This document shows positions 17,176 to 25,550 of a DNA stretch of 64,000 nt, in pieces. Made by a program: the position numbers and the translations under genes. Source of the DNA: Psychrobacillus sp. OK032 (lineage in GTDB: Bacteria > Bacillota > Bacilli > Bacillales_A > Planococcaceae); assembly GCF_900111345.1 (NCBI RefSeq), contig NZ_FOGY01000007.1, forward strand, positions 62,001-126,000, written 5' to 3'. The notes beneath the pieces were generated by a model, which saw only the letters and a program-made list of their open reading frames with translations, was not told the DNA's origin and did not search any database. Position 1 is the stretch's first letter, and the number at the start of each line of letters is the position of its first letter.

Positions 17176-17784
17176 GCGTATATTCTTTTTAAAAATACTT
17201 TTCCGATATTCATACCATAATGCAACGAGGACAAACCATGTATACCCTGCCATCCATCCTGCAAAAACATCTGTGGCATAATGGCGACTTTCTGCAATAC
17301 GAGATAATCCGATAAGTATTGTAAGAAAAAGTGCTATGATCCATATTAACACACGTATTTTTTTATTGGATTGATGATCTGCTGCGAAGTAGGCAATCGT
17401 GAATACATACAATAAACCAACCATCGCATGTCCGGATGGAAAACTAAAACTTTCTAGCTGATTTGGAATGTCAGGCCGCTCTCTTTGAATCCATTTTTTG
17501 AGCAGTTGGTTAAGTACATTCCCTACCCCTACTGCAAATAAACCAAATAACATCCCTCGATAATTTTTAGAGTGTATCCATAAGTACGCGAACAAGATTA
17601 GCATCATAATGACGATAAATTTTTGTTCCCCTAAATAATGAAATAGCGTGATAAATTGATTGCCGTATATGAGTTCGTTCATTTTACGATCTAGCTGAAT
17701 CATTTCTTCTGATGTAAACGTGATATATAATGCAACAAATCCAAGTAATGTTACAAGTCCAAGTGGGTAAAACCATTTCTTCAT
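17173..17784 (-). CDS. PAP2-family membrane phosphatase
   Basis: Integral membrane protein of 203 residues with about six helices. It carries the three-part acid phosphatase signature: KKWIQRERP, PSGH (SFPSGHAMVG), and SRIAESRHYATD. Members hydrolyse lipid phosphates such as undecaprenyl pyrophosphate, phosphatidylglycerol phosphate or phosphatidic acid at the outer membrane face. Which one applies here cannot be decided. A good promoter lies about 40 bases upstream. Confidence 0.9.
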   Translation of the reverse strand: MKKWFYPLGLVTLLGFVALYITFTSEEMIQLDRKMNELIYGNQFITLFHYLGEQKFIVIMMLILFAYLWIHSKNYRGMLFGLFAVGVGNVLNQLLKKWIQRERPDIPNQLESFSFPSGHAMVGLLYVFTIAYFAADHQSNKKIRVLIWIIALFLTILIGLSRIAESRHYATDVFAGWMAGYTWFVLVALWYEYRKSIFKKNIR

Positions 17785-17822
17785 TATGCCCCACTCCTTT
17801 CAAACTTATTAGTCATGACAAA

Positions 17823-17851
17823 AGTATAGACTACAATATAGCTATGTACAA
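17823..17851 (-). promoter_or_regulatory. SigA-type promoter of the PAP2 gene
   Basis: On the minus strand TTGTAC (17846-17851) and TATACT (17823-17828) are separated by exactly 17 bp. They lie just upstream of the PAP2 start. Confidence 0.65.
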
Positions 17852-17970
17852 TTGAAAGAAGTATGCATGGATAGATCGATTCATCCTCCAAATAAAAGGA
17901 CTACCCTTATAAAGGATAGTTTGATCTATAGGAAAAGTGCGCACTATTTTATTTTTTCTTAAGCAACAAG

Positions 17971-18005
17971 AAAAAAATCCACGAGGATCAATTCCTCGTG
18001 GATTT
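17971..18005 (-). terminator. Terminator of the siderophore-uptake operon
   Basis: A perfect 13-bp stem pairs AAATCCACGAGGA (17975-17987) with TCCTCGTGGATTT (17993-18005), with a 5-base loop. It is followed by TTTTC on the minus strand. It lies right after the hmoA pseudogene. Confidence 0.9.
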
Positions 18006-18008
18006 CTA

Positions 18009-18316
18009 TTATTTACTTGCTTTTAACTCGTATATCCCACCACTGGACTCAATAATATGATCAGGTTTAGGCTGACCAAGCTTTGCTTTATGACCAGCAA
18101 TATGCTCGGGGCTCTTTTCCCAGTTCTTCCAGTCAAGTTCTGACGCCCATTGTACGATGACTAATACTTCTTCTTCACCACGTCGAACCTTTTTTACAAG
18201 TACTTCAAGCTTTTCAAAACCTGGCTGCTTTTCAATAAGTCCTTCACTTTGAAAACGGTCTACGACAAGTTGGAAGTTCCTTCTTTAACGATCATACGTC
18301 TAATTTGATAGAACAT
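18009..18316 (-). pseudogene. hmoA: Frameshifted heme-degrading monooxygenase (HmoA/IsdG type)
   Basis: The minus strand reads MFYQIRRMIVKEGTSN and then shifts frame near 18268-18275. It continues as LVVDRFQSEGLIEKQPGFEKL, ..VRRGEEEVLVIVQWAS.., WEKSPEHIAGHKAKLG and a normal stop. Joined, it is a full-length antibiotic-biosynthesis-monooxygenase-fold protein resembling B. subtilis HmoA (YetG), which opens heme to release iron. One base appears to be missing, giving TAG three codons later. The start lies one base after the stop of the siderophore-binding protein gene, so it is the last gene of the Fur-regulated operon. A sequencing error cannot be excluded, since the rest is well conserved. Confidence 0.85.
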
Positions 18317-18317
18317 A

Positions 18318-19316
18318 TTATTGAAGTGCCTCCTGTATGGAAGCAAGTTTTGCTTTTTCTGATTCAATACCACCACCTGATAAGTACCAGGCTTCTGGAT
18401 CTAAGTAAAAGACTTTGCCATTTTTAACAGCATTTGTTTTACTTACGATTTCGTTTTCAATGGCTGCTTTTGTACCAGATTCTCCTTCAGATGCTACTGC
18501 ATCGCGGTCTACTACGAAAAGCATATCAGGATTTTTCTCAAGTACATATTCAAATGAAACGCTTTGTCCATGCGTAGATACTTCTAGATTTTCATCTACA
18601 GGTTTAATACCGTATACATCATGGATTACACCAAATCGGGAACCAGGACCGTATGCACTTAATTCGCCTTCAGATGCAAGAACTACTAATGCTTTTTCAT
18701 CTAAGTTCGCAGTTTTTGCAGTGATTTCTGCGATTTGTGCATCAATTTCTTCTAAAGCTTTCGTTGCTTCTGCTTCTTTACCGAAAACTTTACCCGCTAA
18801 TTCTGTGTTAACTTTAAATGAGTTAACATAGTCTTGTGTGTCTAAGCCAACATAAACGGTTGGCGCAATTTTACTTAATTCTTCATATGCATCAGCTTGA
18901 CGACCAGAGATGAAAATTACATCTGGTTTCATTGCGTGAATTGCTTCGAAATCTGGCTCTTTTAAAGCACCGGCATTTTTATAAGTAGCTTCATCCGCAT
19001 ATTTACTTAAATATTTCGGTAAGCTTTGTTGTGATACTGCTGCTACGTCAACACCTAGTGCATCTAGAGTATCAAGGAATCCATAGTCAAATGCTACAAC
19101 TGTTTTTGGTTGTTCTTCCAATGTTACTTCAGCATACCCTTCTGGTTGCGCAATTGTTAATGGGAAAACAGATGATTCGTTTGTTACAGGTGTTTCTTCT
19201 GTTGTATTTTCGTTTGCATTAGAATTATCTTCTGTTGCTTCTTCTTTATTTCCACATGCTGCTAATACTAATAAAAGCATTGCGAACATGACTGTTAAAA
19301 ATTTATACTTTTTCAT
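18318..19316 (-). CDS. yclQ: Siderophore-binding lipoprotein of an iron ABC transporter (YclQ type)
   Basis: Extracellular substrate-binding lipoprotein of 332 residues. The signal peptide ends in lipobox LAAC with C21 as the lipidated residue, followed by a Glu/Asn/Thr-rich linker. The binding domain has the FhuD/FepB-type fold (VVAFDYGFLDTLDALGV, MKPDVIFISGR, NPDMLFVVDRD). The gene order permease-permease-ATPase-binding protein matches yclNOPQ, which takes up petrobactin in B. subtilis. The exact siderophore is inferred. Strong iron regulation is expected from the Fur boxes at 22.03-22.11 kb. Confidence 0.88.
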   Translation of the reverse strand: MKKYKFLTVMFAMLLLVLAACGNKEEATEDNSNANENTTEETPVTNESSVFPLTIAQPEGYAEVTLEEQPKTVVAFDYGFLDTLDALGVDVAAVSQQSLPKYLSKYADEATYKNAGALKEPDFEAIHAMKPDVIFISGRQADAYEELSKIAPTVYVGLDTQDYVNSFKVNTELAGKVFGKEAEATKALEEIDAQIAEITAKTANLDEKALVVLASEGELSAYGPGSRFGVIHDVYGIKPVDENLEVSTHGQSVSFEYVLEKNPDMLFVVDRDAVASEGESGTKAAIENEIVSKTNAVKNGKVFYLDPEAWYLSGGGIESEKAKLASIQEALQ

Positions 19317-19336
19317 ATGTCAATTTCCCCTTTTTC

Positions 19337-20098
19337 TTATGAATTAAAATATACACAAATGCGACAGCTATTCATTTCTTGGATTGGAATATCCATATCA
19401 TAAATCTCTTTTAGCGCATCCGAATTAATAATTTCATGTGTGGGACCGTCCTTAATTACACGCCCATTTTTCAATGCAACAATATAATCAGAGTATACAG
19501 AAGCAAAGTTAATATCATGCAATACAATGACTACTGTTTTACCAAGCTCTTCTACAAGCTTACGTAGAATTTTCATAATTTGGACAGAATGCTTCATATC
19601 TAAGTTATTTAATGGTTCATCCAATAGAATATATTCCGTATCTTGCGCAATTACCATGGCGATGAAAGCTCGTTGACGTTGCCCACCGGACAATTCATCT
19701 AAATAATCATCTTGAATATCCGCTAAATTCATATATTCAATTGCTTGATCGATCATTTTTGTATCTTCTGCATTCAGTCGCCCTTTAGAATAAGGAAATC
19801 GACCAAATGACACTAATTCACGTATCGTTAAGCGGACGTTCATATAGTTCGATTGCTTCAAAATAGAAACTCGTTTAGAGAACTCATCGGATTTCCATTT
19901 ACGTACATCTGATTTATCTAGTAGGACCTCACCCGTGTCTGCATCCAATAAACGACTGACCATTGACAATAGTGTTGATTTTCCAGCACCATTCGGACCA
20001 ATAAATGACGTAATCTTCCCAGACTGAATATTGACACTTACTTTGTCTACTACTGGTTTTTTACCGAAGTGCTTTGATATCTCTTTTACTTGGATCAT
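19337..20098 (-). CDS. yclP: Siderophore ABC transporter ATPase (YclP type)
   Basis: Cytoplasmic ATPase of 253 residues. Walker A is GPNGAGKST (about 33-41), the signature is LSGGQRQRAFIAM, Walker B is YILLDEP, and the H-loop is VVIVLHD. It energises the two permeases encoded directly upstream (2-base gap to yclO). A 20-base gap with a ribosome site separates it from the binding-protein gene. The unusual signature ending AFIAMVIAQ is typical of the iron-siderophore ATPase branch. Confidence 0.93.
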   Translation of the reverse strand: MIQVKEISKHFGKKPVVDKVSVNIQSGKITSFIGPNGAGKSTLLSMVSRLLDADTGEVLLDKSDVRKWKSDEFSKRVSILKQSNYMNVRLTIRELVSFGRFPYSKGRLNAEDTKMIDQAIEYMNLADIQDDYLDELSGGQRQRAFIAMVIAQDTEYILLDEPLNNLDMKHSVQIMKILRKLVEELGKTVVIVLHDINFASVYSDYIVALKNGRVIKDGPTHEIINSDALKEIYDMDIPIQEMNSCRICVYFNS

Positions 20099-20100
20099 TC

Positions 20101-21048
20101 TTAAGCTCGACTCTCCTTTAATAATAAATAAATGAAGTAAATTCCACCGATAAAGTTAATAATGACACTTAGCGTTGTATTAAATGTGAAAATTCGTTCA
20201 ACAACCCACTGTCCACCTATTAAAGCAACTAAACTCATTAAACTTGCACCCACTATAAGAGTTGAGTGCTTGTAAGTCTTAAAATATTGATACGATAAGT
20301 TTGCCACGATCAATCCAAAAAACGTTATTGGACCAACAAGAGCAGTAGAAGTGGCGATTAACACAGCTGATAACACCAGCATACTTTTAACAATTTTATC
20401 GTAATTCACACCTAAGTTAATCGCATTGTCCCGTCCTAAAGACAATACATCCAATTCCCGAATGTACCGCCATCCGTATATGGTAGATAATGTAATAATT
20501 ATCATAGCCAACCATACTAAGTCCCCGTTTACATTATTGAAGCTCGCAAACATTTTATTTTGCAAACTTGTAAACTCGTTTGGATCGATGAGCACTTGTA
20601 AGAAAGTAGTAATACTTCCCAAAAACGTACCCATTATAATCCCAACAAGAAGTAAGAAATAAATCGGTCGTTTACCCGCCTTAAATAAGAAGCGATAAAG
20701 CAAAAGTGCGAATACAATCATCGCGATTATAGATATAAAGAAGTTATAGTTTTTGTTTATAACTAAAATGGACATTGATCCAAAAAAGTAATAAATGAAT
20801 GTTTGTACTAGCATATATAACGAATCTAACCCCATTACACTCGGTGTTAAAATTCGGTTATGCGTAATTGTTTGGAAAATTACAGTGGAATATGCAATTG
20901 CAACCCCTGTTATTGCCATCGCTAATACTTTAATCGTACGTCTAGGTAGCGCATAATCATAACTTCCATTCAATCCTTGAAATAAATACAATGATATACA
21001 CGCAATACTTAAAACGATTAAAAGAATCAGTTTTGTTCTAGTTCGCAT
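20101..21048 (-). CDS. yclO: Siderophore ABC transporter permease (YclO type)
   Basis: BtuC/FecCD-family permease of 315 residues with about nine to ten membrane helices. The conserved ATPase-contact segment SLGRDNAINLGVNYDKI and the GPITFFGLIVANLSYQYF helix are present. It overlaps the preceding permease gene by 11 bases and lies 2 bases before the ATPase gene. This shows tight operon structure and paired synthesis of the heterodimeric channel. Confidence 0.92.
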   Translation of the reverse strand: MRTRTKLILLIVLSIACISLYLFQGLNGSYDYALPRRTIKVLAMAITGVAIAYSTVIFQTITHNRILTPSVMGLDSLYMLVQTFIYYFFGSMSILVINKNYNFFISIIAMIVFALLLYRFLFKAGKRPIYFLLLVGIIMGTFLGSITTFLQVLIDPNEFTSLQNKMFASFNNVNGDLVWLAMIIITLSTIYGWRYIRELDVLSLGRDNAINLGVNYDKIVKSMLVLSAVLIATSTALVGPITFFGLIVANLSYQYFKTYKHSTLIVGASLMSLVALIGGQWVVERIFTFNTTLSVIINFIGGIYFIYLLLKESRA

Positions 21049-21991
21049 ACGCTCTCCCCCTAAACAGTAAGATTAGGAAGATTGCACTTCCGATAACACC
21101 AACCGTCATACCAATCGGTATCTCGTAAGGGAAAATAAGAACTCTACCTAGAATGTCACATAACAGTAAGAAAATAACTCCGAGTAGTGCAGTATGTGGT
21201 AGTGTTTTTTCTAAATGATCCCCTTTAAAAATGGATACAATATTCGGGATGATTAAACCTAAAAATGGAATCATACCTACTGTTAAGACAACAGTAGTAG
21301 AAATTAACGCTACTAGTACTAACCCTAAATTTAGCACTCTCTTGTACGAGAGTCCTAGGTTTTTAGCGAAATCCTCGCCCATTCCTGCAACGGTAAATCG
21401 ATTTGCATAGAAGTACGCAATGACGAGTACCGGTACACTTATGTACAACAGTTCATATCTGCCTTTTAAGATTAAAGAGAAATCTCCTTGTAACCAGACA
21501 GTCATGTTTTGAATAATATTAGCTTTGTAAGCAAAAAACGTGGTAATGGAAGATAGAATATTCCCGAACATTAATCCAACTAGTGGAATAAATATTGCAT
21601 CTTTAAACTTAATACGATTCAATATTTGCATAAATAACAATGTGCCCGCTAATGCGAAGATGAATGCAAATGATAATTTTTGGAAATACGTAGCATTCGT
21701 AAAAACTAACATCGATATTAAAATTCCTAGTCTAGTCGCATCTAGCGTCCCAGCTGTAGTTGGTGATACGAACTTATTCCTACTAAGACTTTGCATGATT
21801 AAACCTGCGATGCTCATCCCTGCTCCTGCAAGTATAATGGCAATTAGTCTTGGTATTCGGCTAATAAGAAATATTTGCGTCTCTTCCGAATTAAAGTCCA
21901 GCAAGTCTGCCGGAGAAATTCTGCTTACACCAACAAAGAGAGATAAAAGAGAAAGTGCTACTAGTACAATTAAAAGATATCTTTTTTTCAT
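21038..21991 (-). CDS. yclN: Siderophore ABC transporter permease (YclN type)
   Basis: First permease of the siderophore importer, about 317 residues with multiple helices. FecCD signatures are SISRIPRLIAIILAGAGMSIAGLIMQ-like near the N-terminus, GEDFAKNLGLSYKR, and GMIPFLGLIIPNIVSI. An open frame continues to 22234, but the ATG at 21991 is preceded by GAGGATAGAC and gives the family length. The 81-codon extension would run back through the promoter and Fur boxes, so I exclude it. It is the first gene of the iron operon. Confidence 0.92.
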   Translation of the reverse strand: MKKRYLLIVLVALSLLSLFVGVSRISPADLLDFNSEETQIFLISRIPRLIAIILAGAGMSIAGLIMQSLSRNKFVSPTTAGTLDATRLGILISMLVFTNATYFQKLSFAFIFALAGTLLFMQILNRIKFKDAIFIPLVGLMFGNILSSITTFFAYKANIIQNMTVWLQGDFSLILKGRYELLYISVPVLVIAYFYANRFTVAGMGEDFAKNLGLSYKRVLNLGLVLVALISTTVVLTVGMIPFLGLIIPNIVSIFKGDHLEKTLPHTALLGVIFLLLCDILGRVLIFPYEIPIGMTVGVIGSAIFLILLFRGRAYAN

Positions 21992-22028
21992 GTCTATCCT
22001 CATCATTCTTTTTGTGAATTCACGATAG

Positions 22029-22109
22029 TGAAAATCATTATCATTTACCCACAAATTTATTATAGCATCTTGCCTATACAAGTCAACCTTTAAATGAAAA
22101 TGATTTTCA
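22029..22109 (-). promoter_or_regulatory. Iron-operon promoter flanked by two Fur boxes
   Basis: On the minus strand TTGACT (22081-22086) and TATAAT (22059-22064) form a near-consensus promoter with 16-bp spacing. A Fur-type box (AAATGATAATGATTTTCAC, 22029-22046) lies just downstream of the -10. A perfect 7-1-7 dyad TGAAAATGATTTTCA (22095-22109) lies just upstream of the -35. Fur bound with iron would block the promoter from both sides. Confidence 0.88.
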
Positions 22110-22208
22110 ATTGACAATACACTATATAAGCTATTTTGCCCTACTACAATCTTACTATATAAAAGGTAGAAAACAAAAAGACTGCACTTATTAAAAGATA
22201 GTTTGCGC

Positions 22209-22877
22209 AATATAGGGATAGTCCGTCTTAGCAAGTTGAATAAAGTATCCGCAATGATTTTCGCTACAGGGCGGACGCTTTCCGTGGGGTGAGCGATGAA
22301 CCTTCACCGACGCTACGCGTGCGCTGTGAAGTTTCATCTGTCTCACTTCATCCCACTGGAGTCGACGCCCTTCCGCGAAAATCAATGGAGCTTGCTGACT
22401 AATTAGTTTCTCGCTTTATAAACCAAAAGTTTGATTAGAATCGGAGAGGGAAATTCAATATTAGTAAGTATCTCGTAAAAATGATCCGGTAAATGGCTAA
22501 GAGCAACCAACTTATGTACGGAAGCAATCATTTCCCAGATCAAAGAGTTTACTTAATAAGTAATAGGAGGTGAGCATTAATTTGTAAAATACATAGTGAA
22601 GCTCATGTCCACTGTTTAATATGCTTTTTTTCATATAGCGATAGCTACCACTTCGGCTTCGTGCAGCTGTTCTAGTTATTTCTTATTGATTTGTTTAGCT
22701 AAACGCTAATTAGCTAGCATATTTCGTTGATTGAAGCGGAAGGCGGCGACTCCAGCGGGAACAGCACGAGCTGAAAGCCCCGCAGGAACGCAGTGACGAG
22801 GAGATTGAAGCCGTGCCCGCGGAAAGCGTCCGCCTGAAGCGAAAATCCAGCGGTCACTTCTGGTTTCACATTTCCCC
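22209..22877. repeat. Composite repeat R1 with two family A palindromes and a conserved middle
   Basis: About 670 bp without a believable gene. It begins ATATAGGGATAGTCCG. Next comes a family A palindrome (22257-22384), a 340-bp middle part, and a second family A palindrome in the other variant (22728-22848). A nearly identical copy in the same orientation lies at 59049-59720. A diverged inverted copy lies at 47198-47782. The middle holds the hairpin AGCTACCAC...GTGCAGCT and the motif GTAAATGGCTAAGAGCAA shared with the 47-kb copy. Confidence 0.85.
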
Positions 22878-22954
22878 TTAAAATCGGTGTTCCTTATTTT
22901 ATTGAGGAAAAGCTATCCACATATCATTATTGTCAATATTAATAAAGCCAACAA

Positions 22955-23002
22955 AAAACTGCTCCCAACCGTTGTTTTATCACAACAATTGGAAGCAGTT
23001 TT
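22955..23002 (-). terminator. Terminator of the DUF6612-like lipoprotein gene
   Basis: AAAACTGCTCCCAA pairs with TTGGAAGCAGTTTT with one mismatch. An inner GTTGTT/AACAAC stem follows, and the minus strand continues with TTTTTTG. It ends transcripts from the lipoprotein gene. Confidence 0.85.
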
Positions 23003-23016
23003 ATAGTCATACCATT

Positions 23017-23862
23017 TTATAGTTCTACAGCGTTATCGATTACTTCTTGTGGAATGACGATTTCTTCTACTTCATTAAAACCAGAAAAAGTAGATTTTAC
23101 ATCTTGTACGACGTTCAATTTTTCTCCGTCTATTTCCATATCCATATCAATCACAACATCTAATTTATTCGTTTGGAATGTCTCTTTATCAATGTGTATC
23201 AAATAGTTTACCGATTTAATATCGAAATCCATTTGAATCTCTTCTCCTGCACCCATCGATTGCATTACTTCATCTACTTGCGCTTTTACTAATTCAGTGA
23301 ATTTTTCACCTGAAGCTTCGAGTGTTAATATATAGTTTGAATTATCCTGTTCGAATGTAAATTCATCTAAATATCCTTTAATCTGTTTCAATTGATCAGA
23401 AGCATTTGCTTGTTCTGCGGCATTCATAATTCCTGCCATCATTTCTTGTGGAAACTTCATCCACTCTCCAGCAGATTCTTCATACACATATAAATCATCC
23501 GCCGTCATATAACTTTCAGAACTAGAAGTTTGAGCAGGCATACCTTTCGCCAATCCATTTACAGTCGAAGTCCCTTTTTGATGCATCTGCATCGGCTCTA
23601 CTATATATTCCATGTCCATCTTCGAGCTAATTTCCAATTCATTTTCTTCGCTAGGTATATTCATTGTTTGATTTAAGTCCATTACTGCTCGTACACTTTT
23701 GAGCTCTTCTGATGCAGTGATAGATTTATCGTATACTTCTTGAAGTGTTAACTTACTCTTTTCTGTTACCTCTCCACTTCCTGCAGGCTTAGCAGTCTCG
23801 TTACATGCAGCTAAACCTAATGATAATGTGGCTACAGCTATAAGCGTTGTCCATTTCTTCAT
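23017..23862 (-). CDS. Lipoprotein resembling DUF6612/LolA-like family
   Basis: Secreted lipoprotein of about 281 residues. The signal peptide ends GLAAC with Cys20 counted from the chosen start. The mature part has a run of amphipathic beta strands (VRAVMDLNQTMNI, DLYVYEESAGEWMKFPQE, YILTLEASGEKF, KLDVVIDMDMEI) as in LolA/LppX-like lipid- or hydrophobic-ligand-binding folds. Function is unknown. I chose ATG 23862 because GGAAGGG sits 12 bases before it and directly abuts the ATG at 23874. It is 64 bases downstream of the peptide transporter gene on the same strand. Confidence 0.8.
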   Translation of the reverse strand: MKKWTTLIAVATLSLGLAACNETAKPAGSGEVTEKSKLTLQEVYDKSITASEELKSVRAVMDLNQTMNIPSEENELEISSKMDMEYIVEPMQMHQKGTSTVNGLAKGMPAQTSSSESYMTADDLYVYEESAGEWMKFPQEMMAGIMNAAEQANASDQLKQIKGYLDEFTFEQDNSNYILTLEASGEKFTELVKAQVDEVMQSMGAGEEIQMDFDIKSVNYLIHIDKETFQTNKLDVVIDMDMEIDGEKLNVVQDVKSTFSGFNEVEEIVIPQEVIDNAVEL

Positions 23863-23926
23863 ATCAGTTATCATCCCTTCCTGCTTTGATAACTATAATA
23901 CGAGGAAGGTTTGTGAAAGGTTTCAT

Positions 23927-25414
23927 TTATTTTACTCCACGCATATATTTTTGGATTAAAGGCGTCATTAAATATAATAACAATCCAATAACAAGCGCGA
24001 TTACACCAATTACACCAAAGTATAAAATTTCATTTTCGGGTGAATACAATTTAACGACTTGTGCATTTATCGCTTGTGCAGATGCGTTCGTCATAAACCA
24101 TAAACTCATTGTTTGAGCCGCAAAAGCGCCTGGTGCAAGCTTCGTTGTTGCAGATAAACCAACTGGGGATAGAAGTAACTCACCAAGCACTACTAAGAAG
24201 AAGCTAAGTACAAGCCAAAATGGATTAACAAGTGTCTCTGTTCCATTCATATAGGCTGGAATGATCATCACAATGAATGACATCCCCGCAAAGAATAATC
24301 CGAAAGCAAACTTTTTAGGTGTAGATGGTTGTCTATCACCAAGTTTTATCCACATCCAAGCAAAAATAGGAGCGAGCACAATGATAAATAACGGATTTAA
24401 CGATTGGAACCATGCAGGCGAAATCTCAAAAGATCCTACCATCAGATTAACTCGCTCATCTGCATATTGCGCTAATATATTCGCTCCTTGTTCTGCAATC
24501 GCCCAAAACATCATCGCTGCTACAAATAACGGTATATAAGCAAGCAATCTCGACTTCTCATCAGCAGATGTTCGATCACTTCTATACATCACGATAAAAT
24601 ACAAAGTAGGAATAACAATACCTAAAATAGAAACCGTCATAGTGAATACATCAATTGTCATAATCCCTTGTTGCACTAAAACAAATCCAAGGGCCAATAC
24701 GATTACAATGACAATCCCGATTCTAGCAAATACCTTTTTACGTTCTTCTTTGGACATTGGATTTGGCACATACGAACCAGCTAATCCAAGATTATTCTTC
24801 TTCGTTAGTAAAAAGACGATTAATCCAAATGCCATCCCAACTGCTGCTAGTCCAAATCCTAAATGGAAATTATACTCAAGACCAATAGTTCCAACGATTA
24901 ATGGTGCAAGGAATCCACCCATGTTAATACCCATATAGAAAATACTGAATCCAGAGTCACGACGTGCATCCTTTTCCGAATACAAATCGCCAACAATCGT
25001 CGAAATATTTGATTTCAATAGCCCTGTTCCAATGATGATTAGTGCCATTGAAATAAATAGTGGCGTAATTCCACCAGGAAACGACAATACGATATGCCCG
25101 AGCATTATTAATACTCCACCATAAAACACGGTTTTTGTCGTACCTAACAGGCGATCGGCTATCCAACCACCTATAATTCCTGACATATAAACAAGAGAAC
25201 CATACACTGCCATTATAGAGTTTGCTGTTGACCGCTCAAGCCCTAATCCACCTTGTGTTACTTCATAATACATATAATAGATTAGAATTGCGCGCATCCC
25301 GTAGTAAGAAAAACGCTCCCAAAACTCCGTGAAAAATAAGGACATTAAACCTTTAGGATGTCCAAAGAAGCCTTTTTGAGGAACTGATTTTACAATTTCA
25401 TCTTTTGAAAACAT
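23927..25414 (-). CDS. dtpT: Proton-dependent di/tripeptide transporter (POT family)
   Basis: Twelve- to fourteen-helix major facilitator of 495 residues that imports di- and tripeptides with protons. The POT signature FFTEFWERFSYYGMRAIL is complete near residue 28, including the ExxER proton-coupling motif. The second PTR2 signature FSIFYMGINMGGFLAPL is also present. Length and sequence resemble B. subtilis YclF and Lactococcus DtpT. It is divergent from the ABC exporter gene at 25551 across a 136-bp control region. Confidence 0.93.
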   Translation of the reverse strand: MFSKDEIVKSVPQKGFFGHPKGLMSLFFTEFWERFSYYGMRAILIYYMYYEVTQGGLGLERSTANSIMAVYGSLVYMSGIIGGWIADRLLGTTKTVFYGGVLIMLGHIVLSFPGGITPLFISMALIIIGTGLLKSNISTIVGDLYSEKDARRDSGFSIFYMGINMGGFLAPLIVGTIGLEYNFHLGFGLAAVGMAFGLIVFLLTKKNNLGLAGSYVPNPMSKEERKKVFARIGIVIVIVLALGFVLVQQGIMTIDVFTMTVSILGIVIPTLYFIVMYRSDRTSADEKSRLLAYIPLFVAAMMFWAIAEQGANILAQYADERVNLMVGSFEISPAWFQSLNPLFIIVLAPIFAWMWIKLGDRQPSTPKKFAFGLFFAGMSFIVMIIPAYMNGTETLVNPFWLVLSFFLVVLGELLLSPVGLSATTKLAPGAFAAQTMSLWFMTNASAQAINAQVVKLYSPENEILYFGVIGVIALVIGLLLYLMTPLIQKYMRGVK

Positions 25415-25550
25415 GCTTTAACCTCTTTTCTAAAATAAGACATTCATTATAACGTCCTAACTTTTCCCTGTCAAAAAATATCCAATTATTTCGTTTTCTG
25501 AAATTGTTCGCTATAATAGTCACTATGTATTACAGGAAAGGAGAGATTTT

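Noticed and set aside
17885-17945. Small hairpin ACTACCCTT/AAGGATAGT between PAP2 and hmoA
   Set aside because: It has no obvious gene to serve after the strong terminator at 17971-18005, and the stem is short and imperfect.
21992-22234. N-terminal extension of the YclN-type permease
   Set aside because: The extension would cover the promoter and both Fur boxes. ATG 21991 has a proper ribosome site and gives the family length.
22191-22385. 64-codon ORF across the first palindrome of R1 and its counterpart at 59001-59186
   Set aside because: The two translations are similar only because the DNA is a repeat. They lie on GC-rich palindromic sequence, have no ribosome site, and the starts differ.
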